Shown: in pieces, positions 45,405-55,977 of the stretch
How positions within the stretch are numbered: the stretch's first letter is position 1
How the letters are laid out: each line of letters begins with the position of its first letter
Source of the DNA: Chloroflexales bacterium ZM16-3
GTDB lineage: Bacteria; Chloroflexota; Chloroflexia; Chloroflexales; Chloroflexaceae
NCBI GenBank assembly: GCA_004138175.2
Contig: RYFE02000026.1
Coordinates: 1 to 64,000, forward strand
Length of the DNA: 64,000 nucleotides
Reading direction: 5' to 3'
The notes under the pieces: model-generated
Seen by the model: only the letters and a program-made list of their open reading frames with translations
Told to the model about the DNA's origin: nothing
The model's database searches: none
Position numbers and translations under genes: made by a program

Positions 45405-46913
45405 TCACTTCTCCAGCCGCACCGGGTTATACGCCGTATAAGCCAGGCGCGAGAAGGCCGCAACCACAGGTGCCATCTGCTCATCGGGCCACATAAGCAC
45501 GCCGCCAGTGAGCTTCTTATAGACATACACCGCCAGCACGTAGTCGCCGCCGGGCGTATGAACAATGCCTGCGTCCGCTTGCATGTCTTCGATCCAGCCA
45601 CTCTTATGCTGAGCGAGGGTGCCCTTAGGCAGGCCAGCCACAAGGCGAGTCTTATCGCCATTGGTGGCCAGGCGGTCGAGCATCTCCTGGCAGCGCTTAG
45701 GCGTCAGCAGGTCGAACTTCTCCAGCAGCACACCATCGCCACTGGCGCAGGCAGAGATAGCCTTATAGACCTGGGCGATCGCATAGGGCGTCGCCCGCAG
45801 GGCGCAGCCCGTCTCGGTGTAGGGCTTCTCGCCGACCGGGTCCTTGGGGCCACATTTATACTTGATCTTATTCTGCCGGATATAATCGCCCGACTCGTAG
45901 GGGATGTAGAGGTAGAGGTTCTCAAGCCCGAGGTCATCGGCGAGCATCGCGCTCATCTGCACGGCCCCAGTGAAGGCATCATCCGTGCCTGAGCCACCGG
46001 CGGCGGCGGCCATCAGGTTATTGGCCGAGATATTATCGCTGTACTTGATCATCTCACCGAGCCAGAACTCCTGCTTGTCGGTGAACTTCGGCACGTTGAT
46101 ATAGGCATTGAGCATGATCGCCACCTTGATCGTGCTCGCCCCGGCGAAGACCGTCTTATCGTGGAAGCGCACCGCATCGCCAGAGGCTATGTCGTACAGG
46201 TGAAACCCGATCACGCCATTCCAATCATCGGCCATAGACTCGACCTCAGCCAGCAGGCGATCATTACTGACCCTGGGCACGGTCGGATCCTCGGTGAGCG
46301 TGAGCGCGACGGTGGCGGCGGGGCGGGGCGAGGTGATCGCGGCGCGAACCTGATCCAGGGCGGAGTCGACATCGAGCATCATGCCGGGCGTATAGGCGAA
46401 GCTGCGCGAGATAATCTTCGTGGAGCTGATCACACTGATCTGGGGCGGGATGGCGGCCCGCTCAGCGAGGATAGCGAGCTGCGTGCGCAGCGTCTGCTCA
46501 TCGAGGCCGACAGAGAGCGGCACATCGGCAGGGCGACTGGCCCGAAGGGCGTCATCAGCCGTAGCGATCAGGTCGTCCACCGACGAGGAGAGGCCGATCA
46601 TCTCTGGCTCAAGGGTGAGAGAGGCATCGCCAGCCCGCAGCAGAATCGGCTTCGGCGGATCGGCCAGGGCGGCGACAAGGCGCTCGCGGGCGGCGGCGAG
46701 GCTCATCCCGCTCACATCAACCCCGGCCACCTGCGAGCCGGCGGCGAAGACCGGGAGCGGCGTGGGGCTCGGCGGCACAGACGTAGACGTGGGTGGGGGT
46801 GTGGCCGTAGGCGTGGCGGTGGGGCTGGGGACAGCGGCAACAGCTGGGCCGCAGGCAGACAGCAACAGCAGCGCAGCCAGCAGCAGTACGGCAGTACGGG
46901 GCCGAGTGTGCAT
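45405..46913 (-). CDS. Lipoprotein serine hydrolase, class A beta-lactamase fold
   Basis: A 502-residue lipoprotein: signal LLLLSAC with Cys 21 and a Thr/Pro stalk. Two VanW/PG_binding_4-like segments follow (GVDVSGMSLAAARERLVAAL; LSVGLDEQTLRTQLAILAE). The C-terminal hydrolase has S260-TIK (SxxK), SDN at 292-294 and KSG at 437-439. The class A Glu166 loop is not obvious, and an insert with two Cys (YKCGPKD, TGCALRA) could form a disulfide. It is probably a cell-wall peptidase or hydrolase; a true beta-lactamase is less likely. Confidence 0.87.
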   Translation of the reverse strand: MHTRPRTAVLLLAALLLLSACGPAVAAVPSPTATPTATPPPTSTSVPPSPTPLPVFAAGSQVAGVDVSGMSLAAARERLVAALADPPKPILLRAGDASLTLEPEMIGLSSSVDDLIATADDALRASRPADVPLSVGLDEQTLRTQLAILAERAAIPPQISVISSTKIISRSFAYTPGMMLDVDSALDQVRAAITSPRPAATVALTLTEDPTVPRVSNDRLLAEVESMADDWNGVIGFHLYDIASGDAVRFHDKTVFAGASTIKVAIMLNAYINVPKFTDKQEFWLGEMIKYSDNISANNLMAAAAGGSGTDDAFTGAVQMSAMLADDLGLENLYLYIPYESGDYIRQNKIKYKCGPKDPVGEKPYTETGCALRATPYAIAQVYKAISACASGDGVLLEKFDLLTPKRCQEMLDRLATNGDKTRLVAGLPKGTLAQHKSGWIEDMQADAGIVHTPGGDYVLAVYVYKKLTGGVLMWPDEQMAPVVAAFSRLAYTAYNPVRLEK

Positions 46914-46937
46914 TGCTACTCCAAACAGAGAGACGTA

Positions 46938-46951
46938 AGGCGTGAGGCGTG
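46938..46951. repeat. AGGCGTG heptamer pair
   Basis: Two perfect AGGCGTG units followed by AGGGGG occupy the short gap between clpS and the serine-hydrolase gene. Confidence 0.7.
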
Positions 46952-46958
46952 AGGGGGA

Positions 46959-47318
46959 TCACGCATCCGGCTCAAGGTAGAAGGTGAGCGGATAGCCCTC
47001 TTCGCGGGCGACCGTATGCGCGCTATAGACGCGCTCCTGAGCCTCCTCAAACGGCATTGTGGCAACCAGAGCGCGTCCGTCATTATGGGCAGTGAGCATC
47101 ACCTGCATCGCATCAGCCAGGCTCAGGCCAAAGAACAGACGCAGCACCATAACCACAAAGTCCATCGGGGTGACATCATCATTCTCAATGATCACCCGAT
47201 AAGGCTTCTCAAAATCCTCACGGCCCGCAACAATAAAGGTAACATCGGGAATAACGCGAGTATCAGGATCTGAGGTGAGATCGGGCATAACGCGAGTATC
47301 AGGATCTTGAGTAGCCAT
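46959..47318 (-). CDS. clpS: ATP-dependent Clp protease adaptor ClpS
   Basis: A 119-residue N-end-rule adaptor that delivers substrates to ClpAP/ClpCP. The core PYRVIIENDDVTPMDFVVMVLRLFFGLSLADAMQVMLTAHNDGRALVATMPFEEA contains the N-degron pocket and ClpA-binding residues. The N-terminal extension carries a tandem duplication (DPDTRVMPDLTS then DPDTRVIPDV), absent from typical ClpS proteins and produced by a DNA repeat of about 24 bases. A minus-strand extended -10 lies upstream. The clpB chaperone gene is 0.8 kb away, facing away. Confidence 0.93.
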   Translation of the reverse strand: MATQDPDTRVMPDLTSDPDTRVIPDVTFIVAGREDFEKPYRVIIENDDVTPMDFVVMVLRLFFGLSLADAMQVMLTAHNDGRALVATMPFEEAQERVYSAHTVAREEGYPLTFYLEPDA

Positions 47319-47363
47319 CGCTCACCACCTACGACGATGCGACCTGATGTCGCACCAAAGATC

Positions 47364-47372
47364 AGTATAGCA
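47364..47372 (-). promoter_or_regulatory. Extended -10 element of clpS
   Basis: On the minus strand TGCTATACT (TGn plus TATACT) lies about 46 bases before the clpS start. Confidence 0.5.
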
Positions 47373-47404
47373 TATCTATGGCTGGCAATGATACGAGCCC
47401 TATC

Positions 47405-47715
47405 TCAGGGGGTGCGGCGTATGTTTTCGGCGCATATGCGAGGCACCCAGCCGTAAACGGCTGGGCGGATCAACAAAGCCCCTGCGGGGTATAATGGCTC
47501 AAGGAATTCGGACACTCGGCCAGGCAAAAGAAAGGGAGCCTGACCCGATGAAAAAAGGTTACACCTCGCTTTACCTTTGGGCTCGATGTCATCCTCATTG
47601 GATTGGTCGGACACCTGCGGCTCGCCCAACACCAGACCGTGGATGAACTCCACGTGGCGCTCCAAGCGGTAAAGGCGTGCTGGGCCTGGATTGCGATCAT
47701 GCTGGCACCATTCCC
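47405..47715. other. Non-coding stretch with hairpins, possibly remnants of an IS200/IS605-like end
   Basis: CCCAGCCG-TAAA-CGGCTGGG (47446-47465) and a following AGCCCCTGCGGGGT fold are reminiscent of the stem-loops that mark IS200/IS605 ends. MKKGYTSLY at 47548 resembles the start of an IS200-type transposase but decays at once. No intact gene is seen. Confidence 0.3.
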
Positions 47716-47988
47716 TTATCGCTCCGCTAGGATAAACCCCGCGACGGTGTCATTCAGATCGGTGACCGCAGCGTTCTCATTGTTAGCCAGGATCATGATC
47801 GTCATATCGAGGTCGGTCATGCTCCAGTTGCTGGCATCGAAGCCGGGGTAGATCTGCCAGGGCACGCCGAAGATTACTAGCTGATGCCCTGTGATATAAG
47901 TGTCAGAGATGACCGTGCCATAACAAGAGTCCCACATACTCACCTGATTAAGAGGAGCGTGTCGCGCCCCTCGTTTGTGGCGTCCCAA
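47716..47988 (-). pseudogene. Relic of the C-terminal end of a serine beta-lactamase-family hydrolase
   Basis: The minus-strand frame ends WSMTDLDMTIMILANNENAAVTDLNDTVAGFILAER. This resembles the DLTIVVLSNNENA end of AmpC-type (Beta-lactamase family) serine hydrolases, preceded by YGTVISDTYITGH and PGFDASN. The catalytic part is missing and there is no ribosome binding site, so it is most likely a decayed fragment. Confidence 0.5.
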
Positions 47989-48046
47989 TGGGCGACGGAA
48001 TCATACACAACGCTAACAGGCCGCTAGTGCCGCACAGATGCGCGTG

Positions 48047-48055
48047 TGCTACCAT
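48047..48055 (+). promoter_or_regulatory. Possible extended -10 of clpB
   Basis: TGCTACCAT lies 28 bases before the clpB ATG. The identical sequence occurs before the ATG at 8906. No heat-shock CIRCE palindrome is present. Confidence 0.35.
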
Positions 48056-48082
48056 AAGCGCAGCACTTCAAAAGGAGGCACT

Positions 48083-50665
<2,583 letters not shown>

Positions 50666-50682
50666 CTTACCCTGCCTGGTTG

Positions 50683-50715
50683 GAATGCGGGGGCGGCAAA
50701 GCCGCCCCCGCATTC
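50683..50715 (+). terminator. Terminator of clpB
   Basis: GAATGCGGGGGCGGC pairs with GCCGCCCCCGCATTC around AAA, 18 bases after the stop, and is followed by TGTTTT. Confidence 0.85.
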
Positions 50716-50887
50716 TGTTTTGCTATAGCGGCGGGCAGAGGAGTTGAGCCTGTCATGAGGAAGACGCGAGCGCAGCGAGCCACCAGATTCAGTGCCTCAG
50801 TGGCTCAAGCATGCTGCTCAGTGCTATAGGGCTGGAGTGCTTCCCCAGAGGACTCTTACGCAATCCTAATGATTACGCCACGATATC

Positions 50888-50915
50888 TTGACATTGCGTA
50901 TGAACCTTGTATAGT
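50888..50915 (+). promoter_or_regulatory. Strong sigma-70-type promoter of the GH5-like gene
   Basis: TTGACA and TATAGT are separated by 16 bases. The start of transcription near 50922 would give an unusually long leader of about 170 bases before ATG 51093; I see no clear riboswitch in it. The rest of the 50716-51092 gap holds no gene. Confidence 0.7.
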
Positions 50916-51092
50916 GATGCGGCAGATACAGGTGAACACACGACCGAGCGTGCCCGTATCACCCTCTCCCTCGATAACCACACCAACCCCAACGGCAGCT
51001 CCTTGGCTCACATTCGGAAGACATAGTTCCTCTCCCAGGGCTAAAGCTCCACAGCATCACCAGCAACCAACCTGAGAGCATTCAGACACCCT

Positions 51093-52238
51093 ATGCCAAA
51101 CTACCGCCTCCGTGCCATGCGCCCTGTCCGCATCTACATGATGATCGCGGCCATGATCTGCACGCTCAGCGCCATGCCCACAGCTGCCAAAGAGATGACG
51201 CCGGATGCCCCCGCCGACGCGCCCCTCCCCGCCATCGCGATCAGCGACGGCCAGCTTGTGGCAGATGGGCAGCCCTTCGAGATCCGCGGCGTGAACTATG
51301 TCCGGCTCACCGGGAGCAGCGATATCTGCTCTGATATCCACTTCGGTGCCGACGGCAGGTGCCCCTGGGATCAGGCGGCCATCGACGCCGACATGGATCG
51401 CATGCAGGCGCTCGGCGTCAACACGATACGGGTCTTCCTGAACTACTATGTCTTCGGCGGGGCCCGCGCCGCCGACCCGGCCTATAACATCAACACGCCC
51501 CTGGAGCATCTGGACAGCCTGATCGCCAGCGCGAACCGCCGGGGGATCTACGTGCTGCCGGTGCTGATGGCCAAGTACCCCCAGGACCGCTTCACCGAGG
51601 ATGGCCTGAGCCAGGCGATCAACCTGCATATTACACCCGTGGCTTGGCACCTAGCGAATCGGACGGGGGTGCTCGCCTGGGATCTCTTCAACGAGCCGGA
51701 TATCGGCAGCCCGATCGACGAGCGCTGCTGGGATTGGGACAACGGCGATTTCCCGCTCTGCAAGGAGCTGGCGATCCAGCGAGCCGACTTCCTGACCGGT
51801 ATCCACTGGCACCTGCGGACGATTGACCCAGCCCACCTGACGACGATCGGCATGGGCTTCGCCAAGAGCTACTTCCGGCCCGCCGAGGCTGGCCCGCGCC
51901 TCGCCGCACTAGTGGATTTCTACTCGTTCCACTACTACGACAACGACCCCTACGATTCGGGGCGCTACGCCCAGCATTGGTACTACGGCCAGGGTCTGCC
52001 CGGCGACCTTCAGCGCGGGATCGACGAGCTGGCGACAATGGCCCAGGCCAAGCCCGTGCTGATTAGCGAGCTGGGCTTCCCCTCGGGGCCAGGTGCCCTG
52101 CGCGATGAGGCCACCCTGCGCCAAGATCTCGCACTGAGCCTACAGACCGCCCGCGATAGCAGGGCCGCCGGCGTGATCCTCTGGCCCTTCCAGCCCAGCC
52201 CCGAGGAGCTGATCGGCGACCTGTTCACCGCCCCATAG
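51093..52238 (+). CDS. Secreted GH5-like (cellulase/mannanase-fold) glycoside hydrolase
   Basis: A 381-residue protein with a signal-peptide-like N-terminus (about 10-32, MMIAAMICTLSAMPTAA). It is a TIM barrel of clan GH-A: RGVNYVRL, GVNTIRVFLNYYVFG, WDLFNEPD (acid/base Glu 201), DFYSFHYYDND, and PVLISELGFPSG (nucleophile Glu 326). Four Cys near 79-90 and 212-223 could form disulfides. The substrate is unknown; GH5/GH113/GH-A mannanase or glucanase types are possible. A strong terminator follows. Confidence 0.8.
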   Translation: MPNYRLRAMRPVRIYMMIAAMICTLSAMPTAAKEMTPDAPADAPLPAIAISDGQLVADGQPFEIRGVNYVRLTGSSDICSDIHFGADGRCPWDQAAIDADMDRMQALGVNTIRVFLNYYVFGGARAADPAYNINTPLEHLDSLIASANRRGIYVLPVLMAKYPQDRFTEDGLSQAINLHITPVAWHLANRTGVLAWDLFNEPDIGSPIDERCWDWDNGDFPLCKELAIQRADFLTGIHWHLRTIDPAHLTTIGMGFAKSYFRPAEAGPRLAALVDFYSFHYYDNDPYDSGRYAQHWYYGQGLPGDLQRGIDELATMAQAKPVLISELGFPSGPGALRDEATLRQDLALSLQTARDSRAAGVILWPFQPSPEELIGDLFTAP

Positions 52239-52261
52239 CCTACATCCCGCAAACCCACCCG

Positions 52262-52460
52262 ATATATGCGCATAAAATGTGCCCGGCAGGCACATGCCGC
52301 ACTGGTTCTGCTGCGGCGCGGCTACGCCGCGCCGCAGCAGAACCAGTTTTTTTGTGGGAGAGCGAAGCTCTCCCACACCCTCACGGTGCGCAGTGTTGTT
52401 GCTGGCAATATATATGCGCATAAAATGGCCAGCTATGCTGGCCATTTTATGCGCATATAT
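52262..52460. repeat. Cluster of palindromes sharing an 18-base word
   Basis: ATATATGCGCATAAAATG occurs at 52262-52279 and 52410-52427, and inverted at 52443-52460. The last two form a perfect 51-base palindrome (24-base arms around TAT). A TGTGCC-CGGCA-GGCACA hairpin follows the first copy. The whole block lies between a terminator and the promoter of the receiver gene. Confidence 0.85.
52301..52353 (+). terminator. Very strong intrinsic terminator
   Basis: A 21-bp perfect stem (arm starting ACTGGTTCTGCTGCGG) with loop CTACG is followed by seven T. A second hairpin, GTGGGAGAG-CGAAG-CTCTCCCAC, follows at 52354-52376. It ends the GH5-like transcript. Confidence 0.92.
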
Positions 52461-52465
52461 CATGG

Positions 52466-52494
52466 TTGACTCGTCGGCATGTTCGACGTATGCT
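52466..52494 (+). promoter_or_regulatory. Promoter of the receiver-like gene
   Basis: TTGACT and TATGCT are separated by 17 bases, immediately beyond the 51-base palindrome. The palindrome is well placed to act as an operator or upstream boundary. Confidence 0.6.
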
Positions 52495-52530
52495 TATAGT
52501 CCGCTATGTTCCGAACGAGGGGAAGTAACT

Positions 52531-52953
52531 ATGAGCGACGGCCAGCAGTATCCGACCATTGTTCTCGCTGGGGCCGACCCGGCCTGGATGTTCGATATGC
52601 AGGCGCACCTGCGCACGATCGTCGGCTGGGACTACGACCTGCTCATGACCTTCTCGGCCAGCCAGGCTCTGCGCTATGTGACGGAGCGCCGGGTGCGCCT
52701 GCTGATCACCGAGGCAATGTTTATGCGCCGCGCCGAGGGCAGCGGTGTAGATCTGGCCCGGCGTGCCCGTGAGCATACGTCCGACATTCAGGTGCTCCTC
52801 ATTCACGATGGCAATGGCGCAACGCTGGCCTCGCCGGATATCGCCCACGCTCTAGAGCGTAAGGCATCCCCCGAGGAGACATACGCGGTGCTGAGCGCTA
52901 TCCTCACGCCAGGCGCATCGGGGCAGGCCGCCGAGCTCTCATCTTCGCTTTAG
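52531..52953 (+). CDS. Degenerate response-regulator receiver (stand-alone)
   Basis: A 140-residue CheY-like protein. ATG 52531 follows GAGGGG. The fold pattern is visible: TIVLAGADPAWMFDMQAHLRTIVG (first strand/helix), SASQALRYVTERRVRLLITEAMFM, DIQVLLIHDG and ALERKASPEETYAVL (Lys near the last loop). The phospho-acceptor strand reads LLITEA, so Asp is replaced by Thr or Glu and the acidic pair after strand 1 is only partly kept (GADP). It is probably a phosphorylation-independent pseudo-receiver; the partner is unknown. Confidence 0.7.
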   Translation: MSDGQQYPTIVLAGADPAWMFDMQAHLRTIVGWDYDLLMTFSASQALRYVTERRVRLLITEAMFMRRAEGSGVDLARRAREHTSDIQVLLIHDGNGATLASPDIAHALERKASPEETYAVLSAILTPGASGQAAELSSSL

Positions 52954-53058
52954 ATTGTCCTCATACCCGGCTTATACAGACAAGCTATCCTACAGGTGTC
53001 ATCGAGAGCCTGATGCGGGGAACTAGGCAAGCGGTGGCGAGCATCTTCTCCCTCCTTA

Positions 53059-53104
53059 ACCACCGGGGGCGCACGGCGAGAGCCGCGCGCCCCCGGTGGT
53101 TTTT
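53059..53104 (+). terminator. Intrinsic terminator before argD/lysJ
   Basis: ACCACCGGGGGCGC pairs with GCGCCCCCGGTGGT, with an inner GGC-GAGA-GCC, and is followed by five T. It closes the receiver transcript. Confidence 0.85.
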
Positions 53105-53114
53105 GTCTGCCTCG

Positions 53115-53123
53115 TGGTATACT
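53115..53123 (+). promoter_or_regulatory. Extended -10 of the aminotransferase gene
   Basis: TGGTATACT (TGn plus TATACT) lies 52 bases before ATG 53175. No -35 match is evident. Confidence 0.5.
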
Positions 53124-53174
53124 TGCCGCACTCAGTGGCATAGCCCTAAACCACACCCCTACCGGAATCTATAA

Positions 53175-54338
53175 ATGTCAAGCGAAGCAATCATCGCTGC
53201 GGAGCAGCAGTTCACCTCGGGGCTCTACCCGAAGCGCCAGGTCGCCATTGTGCGCGGCGAAGGCGCCCGGCTCTACAACGCCGAGGGGCGCATGTTTATC
53301 GACTGCGTGGGAGGGCAGGGTGCGGCGAACCTCGGCCACAGCCACCCGGCGGTGGTGGCCGCCGTGCAGGCCCAGGCCGCCCGGCTGATGAGCTGCCCCG
53401 AGATCTTCCACAATGACGAGCGGGCCGCCTACCTCCAGGAGCTCGCCGCCGCCCTGCCCTTCCCGGCGCGGATCTTCCTCTGCAACAGCGGGGCCGAGGC
53501 GATCGAGGCCGGCCTCAAGTTTGCCCGCCTGCTCAGCGGACGCAAGCAGATCATCGCCACCAAGCGCGGCTTCCACGGGCGCACCATGGGCGCGCTCAGC
53601 GCCACCTGGGAGCCTAAGTACCGCGAGCCCTTCCTGCCCCTGGTGCCCGAGTTCGCCCACGTGCCCTATGGCGACCCGGAGGATCTGGCCGAGGCGGTGG
53701 GCGAGGGGACGGCGGCGGTGCTGCTGGAGCCGGTGCAGGGCGAGGGTGGTGTGCGCCCGGCCCCAGCTGGCTACCTGGAGTCCGCCCGCCGGATCTGCGA
53801 CGAGCGCGGCGCGCTGCTGCTGCTCGACGAGGTGCAGACGGGCTTCGGCCGCACCGGCAGGCTCTTCGGCTGCGAGCATAGCGGCGTGACGCCCGACATC
53901 CTCATTCTGGCTAAGAGCATTGCAGCTGGCTTGCCCATGGGCGCGGTGGCCATCCATGCGCGCCACGGTGCCCTGCCCGGCGGTGCGCACGGCACCACCT
54001 TCGGCGGCAACCCGCTGCTCTGCGCGGCCGCCCGCGCCGCCCTACGCACCTACATCCAGGATGACATCCCGCGCCAGGCCACCGAGAAGGGCGCATGGCT
54101 CGTCGAGCAGCTGCGCGCCCTGAATCTTCCCGCCGTGCGCGAGGTGCGCGGCCTCGGCCTGCTCATCGGCCTGGAGCTGAAGACCCGCGCCCAGCCCTAC
54201 CTCTCCGCCCTGATGGAGCGCGGCGTCCTCGCTCTCCCCGCCGGCCCCACCGTGCTACGCCTCCTGCCACCACTGGTGATCTCCTACGAGGATCTGGAGA
54301 CGGTTGTTCGCGAGATCAAAGCGGTGCTGAGCGTCTAG
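53175..54338 (+). CDS. argD: Acetylornithine / LysW-aminoadipate-semialdehyde aminotransferase
   Basis: A 387-residue class III PLP aminotransferase for arginine or lysine biosynthesis. Signatures: GEGARLYNAEGRMFIDCVGGQGAANLGH, FLCNSGAEAIEAGLKFAR, KRGFHGRTMGALSAT, LLEPVQGEGGVRPA, LLLLDEVQTGFGRTGRLF and the Schiff-base Lys 247 in LAKSIAAGLPMG. The short N-terminus and CVGGQGAANLGH resemble the LysJ/ArgD enzymes that use LysW-bound substrates in Thermus and Chloroflexota, so lysJ is an equally good name. No ribosome binding site is obvious. Confidence 0.92.
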   Translation: MSSEAIIAAEQQFTSGLYPKRQVAIVRGEGARLYNAEGRMFIDCVGGQGAANLGHSHPAVVAAVQAQAARLMSCPEIFHNDERAAYLQELAAALPFPARIFLCNSGAEAIEAGLKFARLLSGRKQIIATKRGFHGRTMGALSATWEPKYREPFLPLVPEFAHVPYGDPEDLAEAVGEGTAAVLLEPVQGEGGVRPAPAGYLESARRICDERGALLLLDEVQTGFGRTGRLFGCEHSGVTPDILILAKSIAAGLPMGAVAIHARHGALPGGAHGTTFGGNPLLCAAARAALRTYIQDDIPRQATEKGAWLVEQLRALNLPAVREVRGLGLLIGLELKTRAQPYLSALMERGVLALPAGPTVLRLLPPLVISYEDLETVVREIKAVLSV

Positions 54339-54366
54339 TGTCGCGTGTCGTCTTCGACTGTCACTC

Positions 54367-54387
54367 AACACCCAACACCTAACACCC
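54367..54387 (+). repeat. AACACCC heptamers abutting the ppx start codon
   Basis: AACACCC, AACACCT, AACACCC run directly into ATG 54388, so the normal ribosome-binding position is occupied by repeat with no purine-rich site. Confidence 0.9.
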
Positions 54388-55899
54388 ATGCAAAAGATCG
54401 GCATCATCGACCTCGGCTCAAACACCACACGCCTAATCGTCATGGCCTACGAGCTGGGGCACTCCTTCCGCCTGATGGATGAGGTTAGCGAGACGGTGCG
54501 CCTGGCCGAGGGCGTCGGCAGCTCGGGCACCCTACGGGCTGCGCCCATCCACCGCGCCGTCGAAGCGCTCTCGATGTTCGAGCGCTTCTGCCACAACACT
54601 GGAGTGACCCAGATCATCGCCGTTGGCACCAGCGCCATCCGTGAGGCACAGAACCAGGATGTGTTCTGGAATGCCCTGCACCAGCAGACGGGCCTCGACC
54701 TCCAGATCATCAGCGCCGAGGAGGAGGCCCACTTCGGCTACCTCGGCACGGTCAACGCCCTCACGATCAGCGACGGCTTTGTCTTCGACACCGGCGGCGG
54801 ATCGACGCAGGTTTCCGCCGTGCGCAACCACCGTCGGCTGCGCAGCTTCTCGGCCCAGGCTGGCGTGCTGCGCTTCACCGAGCGCTTCGTCAAGTCCGAC
54901 CCGATCAGCAAGAACGACATGCGCCGCCTGCGCGAGGGCGCCCAGCAGGCATTTGCCGAGCTCGACTGGGTGCGCGGCGGCGACGGGCTCCAGCTGGCCG
55001 GCATGGGCGGCACCGTGCGGACCCTGGCCCGCATGGACCAGAAGCAGCGCGGCTATCCGCTCGACCGTGTCCACGGCTATGTGCTGGCGCGCGAGTCGAT
55101 CAGCCGCATGATCGAGGAGATGGCCGGGCGCACCCGCCGCGAGCGCGAGTCGATCCCAGGGCTCAAGTCCGACCGCGCCGACGTGAGCCTCGCCGGCGCC
55201 GTGATCATCGACCAGCTCATGGAGCAGGGCGGGTTCAGCGAGCTGACGGTGAGCGGCCAGGGCGTCCGCGAAGGGATCTTCTACAAGCACTTCCTCCAGC
55301 CCGCCGACCCGCCGATCCTGGAGAATCAGCGCGAGTTCAGCATCCTGAACCTGGCCCGCCTGCACGGCTACGAGCCTGCCCACTGCGCCAAGGTCGCCGA
55401 GCTGAGCCTCTCGCTCTACGACCAGCTCGCCCCCATCCACCTCTACGGCGCGTGGGAGCGCGAGCTGCTCGGCTACGCCGCGCTCATCCACGATATCGGC
55501 GTGCAGGTGGGCTACTACGACCACCACAAGCACTCGGCCTACCTGGTGTTCAACGCCGCCATGCTTGGCTTCTCCCACCGCGAGATCATCATCCTGGCAT
55601 GCCTGGTGCGCAACCACCGCAAGGGTATGGCCGACACCGCCGAGTACGCCCAGATCCTCCAGCCCGATGACGAGCAGCGGATCGCCCGCCTGAGCGCCCT
55701 CCTGCGCCTGGCCGAGTACCTGGAGCGCAGCAAGAGCCAGGTCGTCCGCGCCGTTCAGGTGCATGCCACCGAGGACGCCATCCGCATCCTCGTGTACGCC
55801 GATGGCGACCCGACCGTCGAGATCTGGGACGCCAACCGCCGCGCCGGGCTGATGAAGAAAGCCTTTGGCCGCGCCATCGAGATCATCGCCGCCCCATAG
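54388..55899 (+). CDS. Ppx/GppA-type exopolyphosphatase/guanosine-pentaphosphatase with HD domain
   Basis: A 503-residue enzyme hydrolysing inorganic polyphosphate and/or pppGpp. The ASKHA domain has GIIDLGSNTTRLIVM, AVGTSAIREAQN, ISAEEEAHFGYLGTVNAL, FDTGGGSTQVS and GMGGTVRTLARM. The C-terminal HD domain (about 320-500) has HDIGVQVGYYDHHKHSAYLV and ILACLVRNHRKG. Fusion of both domains is usual in the E. coli Ppx/GppA group. The start M-Q-K-I-G directly follows a heptamer repeat, so translation may be leaderless-like or coupled to the aminotransferase. Confidence 0.93.
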   Translation: MQKIGIIDLGSNTTRLIVMAYELGHSFRLMDEVSETVRLAEGVGSSGTLRAAPIHRAVEALSMFERFCHNTGVTQIIAVGTSAIREAQNQDVFWNALHQQTGLDLQIISAEEEAHFGYLGTVNALTISDGFVFDTGGGSTQVSAVRNHRRLRSFSAQAGVLRFTERFVKSDPISKNDMRRLREGAQQAFAELDWVRGGDGLQLAGMGGTVRTLARMDQKQRGYPLDRVHGYVLARESISRMIEEMAGRTRRERESIPGLKSDRADVSLAGAVIIDQLMEQGGFSELTVSGQGVREGIFYKHFLQPADPPILENQREFSILNLARLHGYEPAHCAKVAELSLSLYDQLAPIHLYGAWERELLGYAALIHDIGVQVGYYDHHKHSAYLVFNAAMLGFSHREIIILACLVRNHRKGMADTAEYAQILQPDDEQRIARLSALLRLAEYLERSKSQVVRAVQVHATEDAIRILVYADGDPTVEIWDANRRAGLMKKAFGRAIEIIAAP

Positions 55900-55917
55900 G
55901 GCAAAGAACAGCATAGG

Positions 55918-55956
55918 TATGATGACGTGGGTGCCTTTGGCACCCACATCATCATA
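55918..55956 (+). terminator. Hairpin after ppx
   Basis: TATGATGACGTGGGTGCC pairs with its mirror (one mismatch) around TTT. It lies 18 bases after the stop and ahead of the acylase start. Confidence 0.65.
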
Positions 55957-55977
55957 TCCAAAATGAAGAGATCAACA

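Noticed and set aside
48000-48082. CIRCE or sigma-32-type heat-shock promoter for clpB
   Set aside because: No TTAGCACTC-N9-GAGTGCTAA palindrome and no convincing CTTGAA/CCCCAT pair were found.
50869-51075. 68-residue open frame upstream of the GH5-like gene
   Set aside because: Its start lies upstream of the promoter and the product is low-complexity Pro/Ser/Thr with no ribosome binding site.
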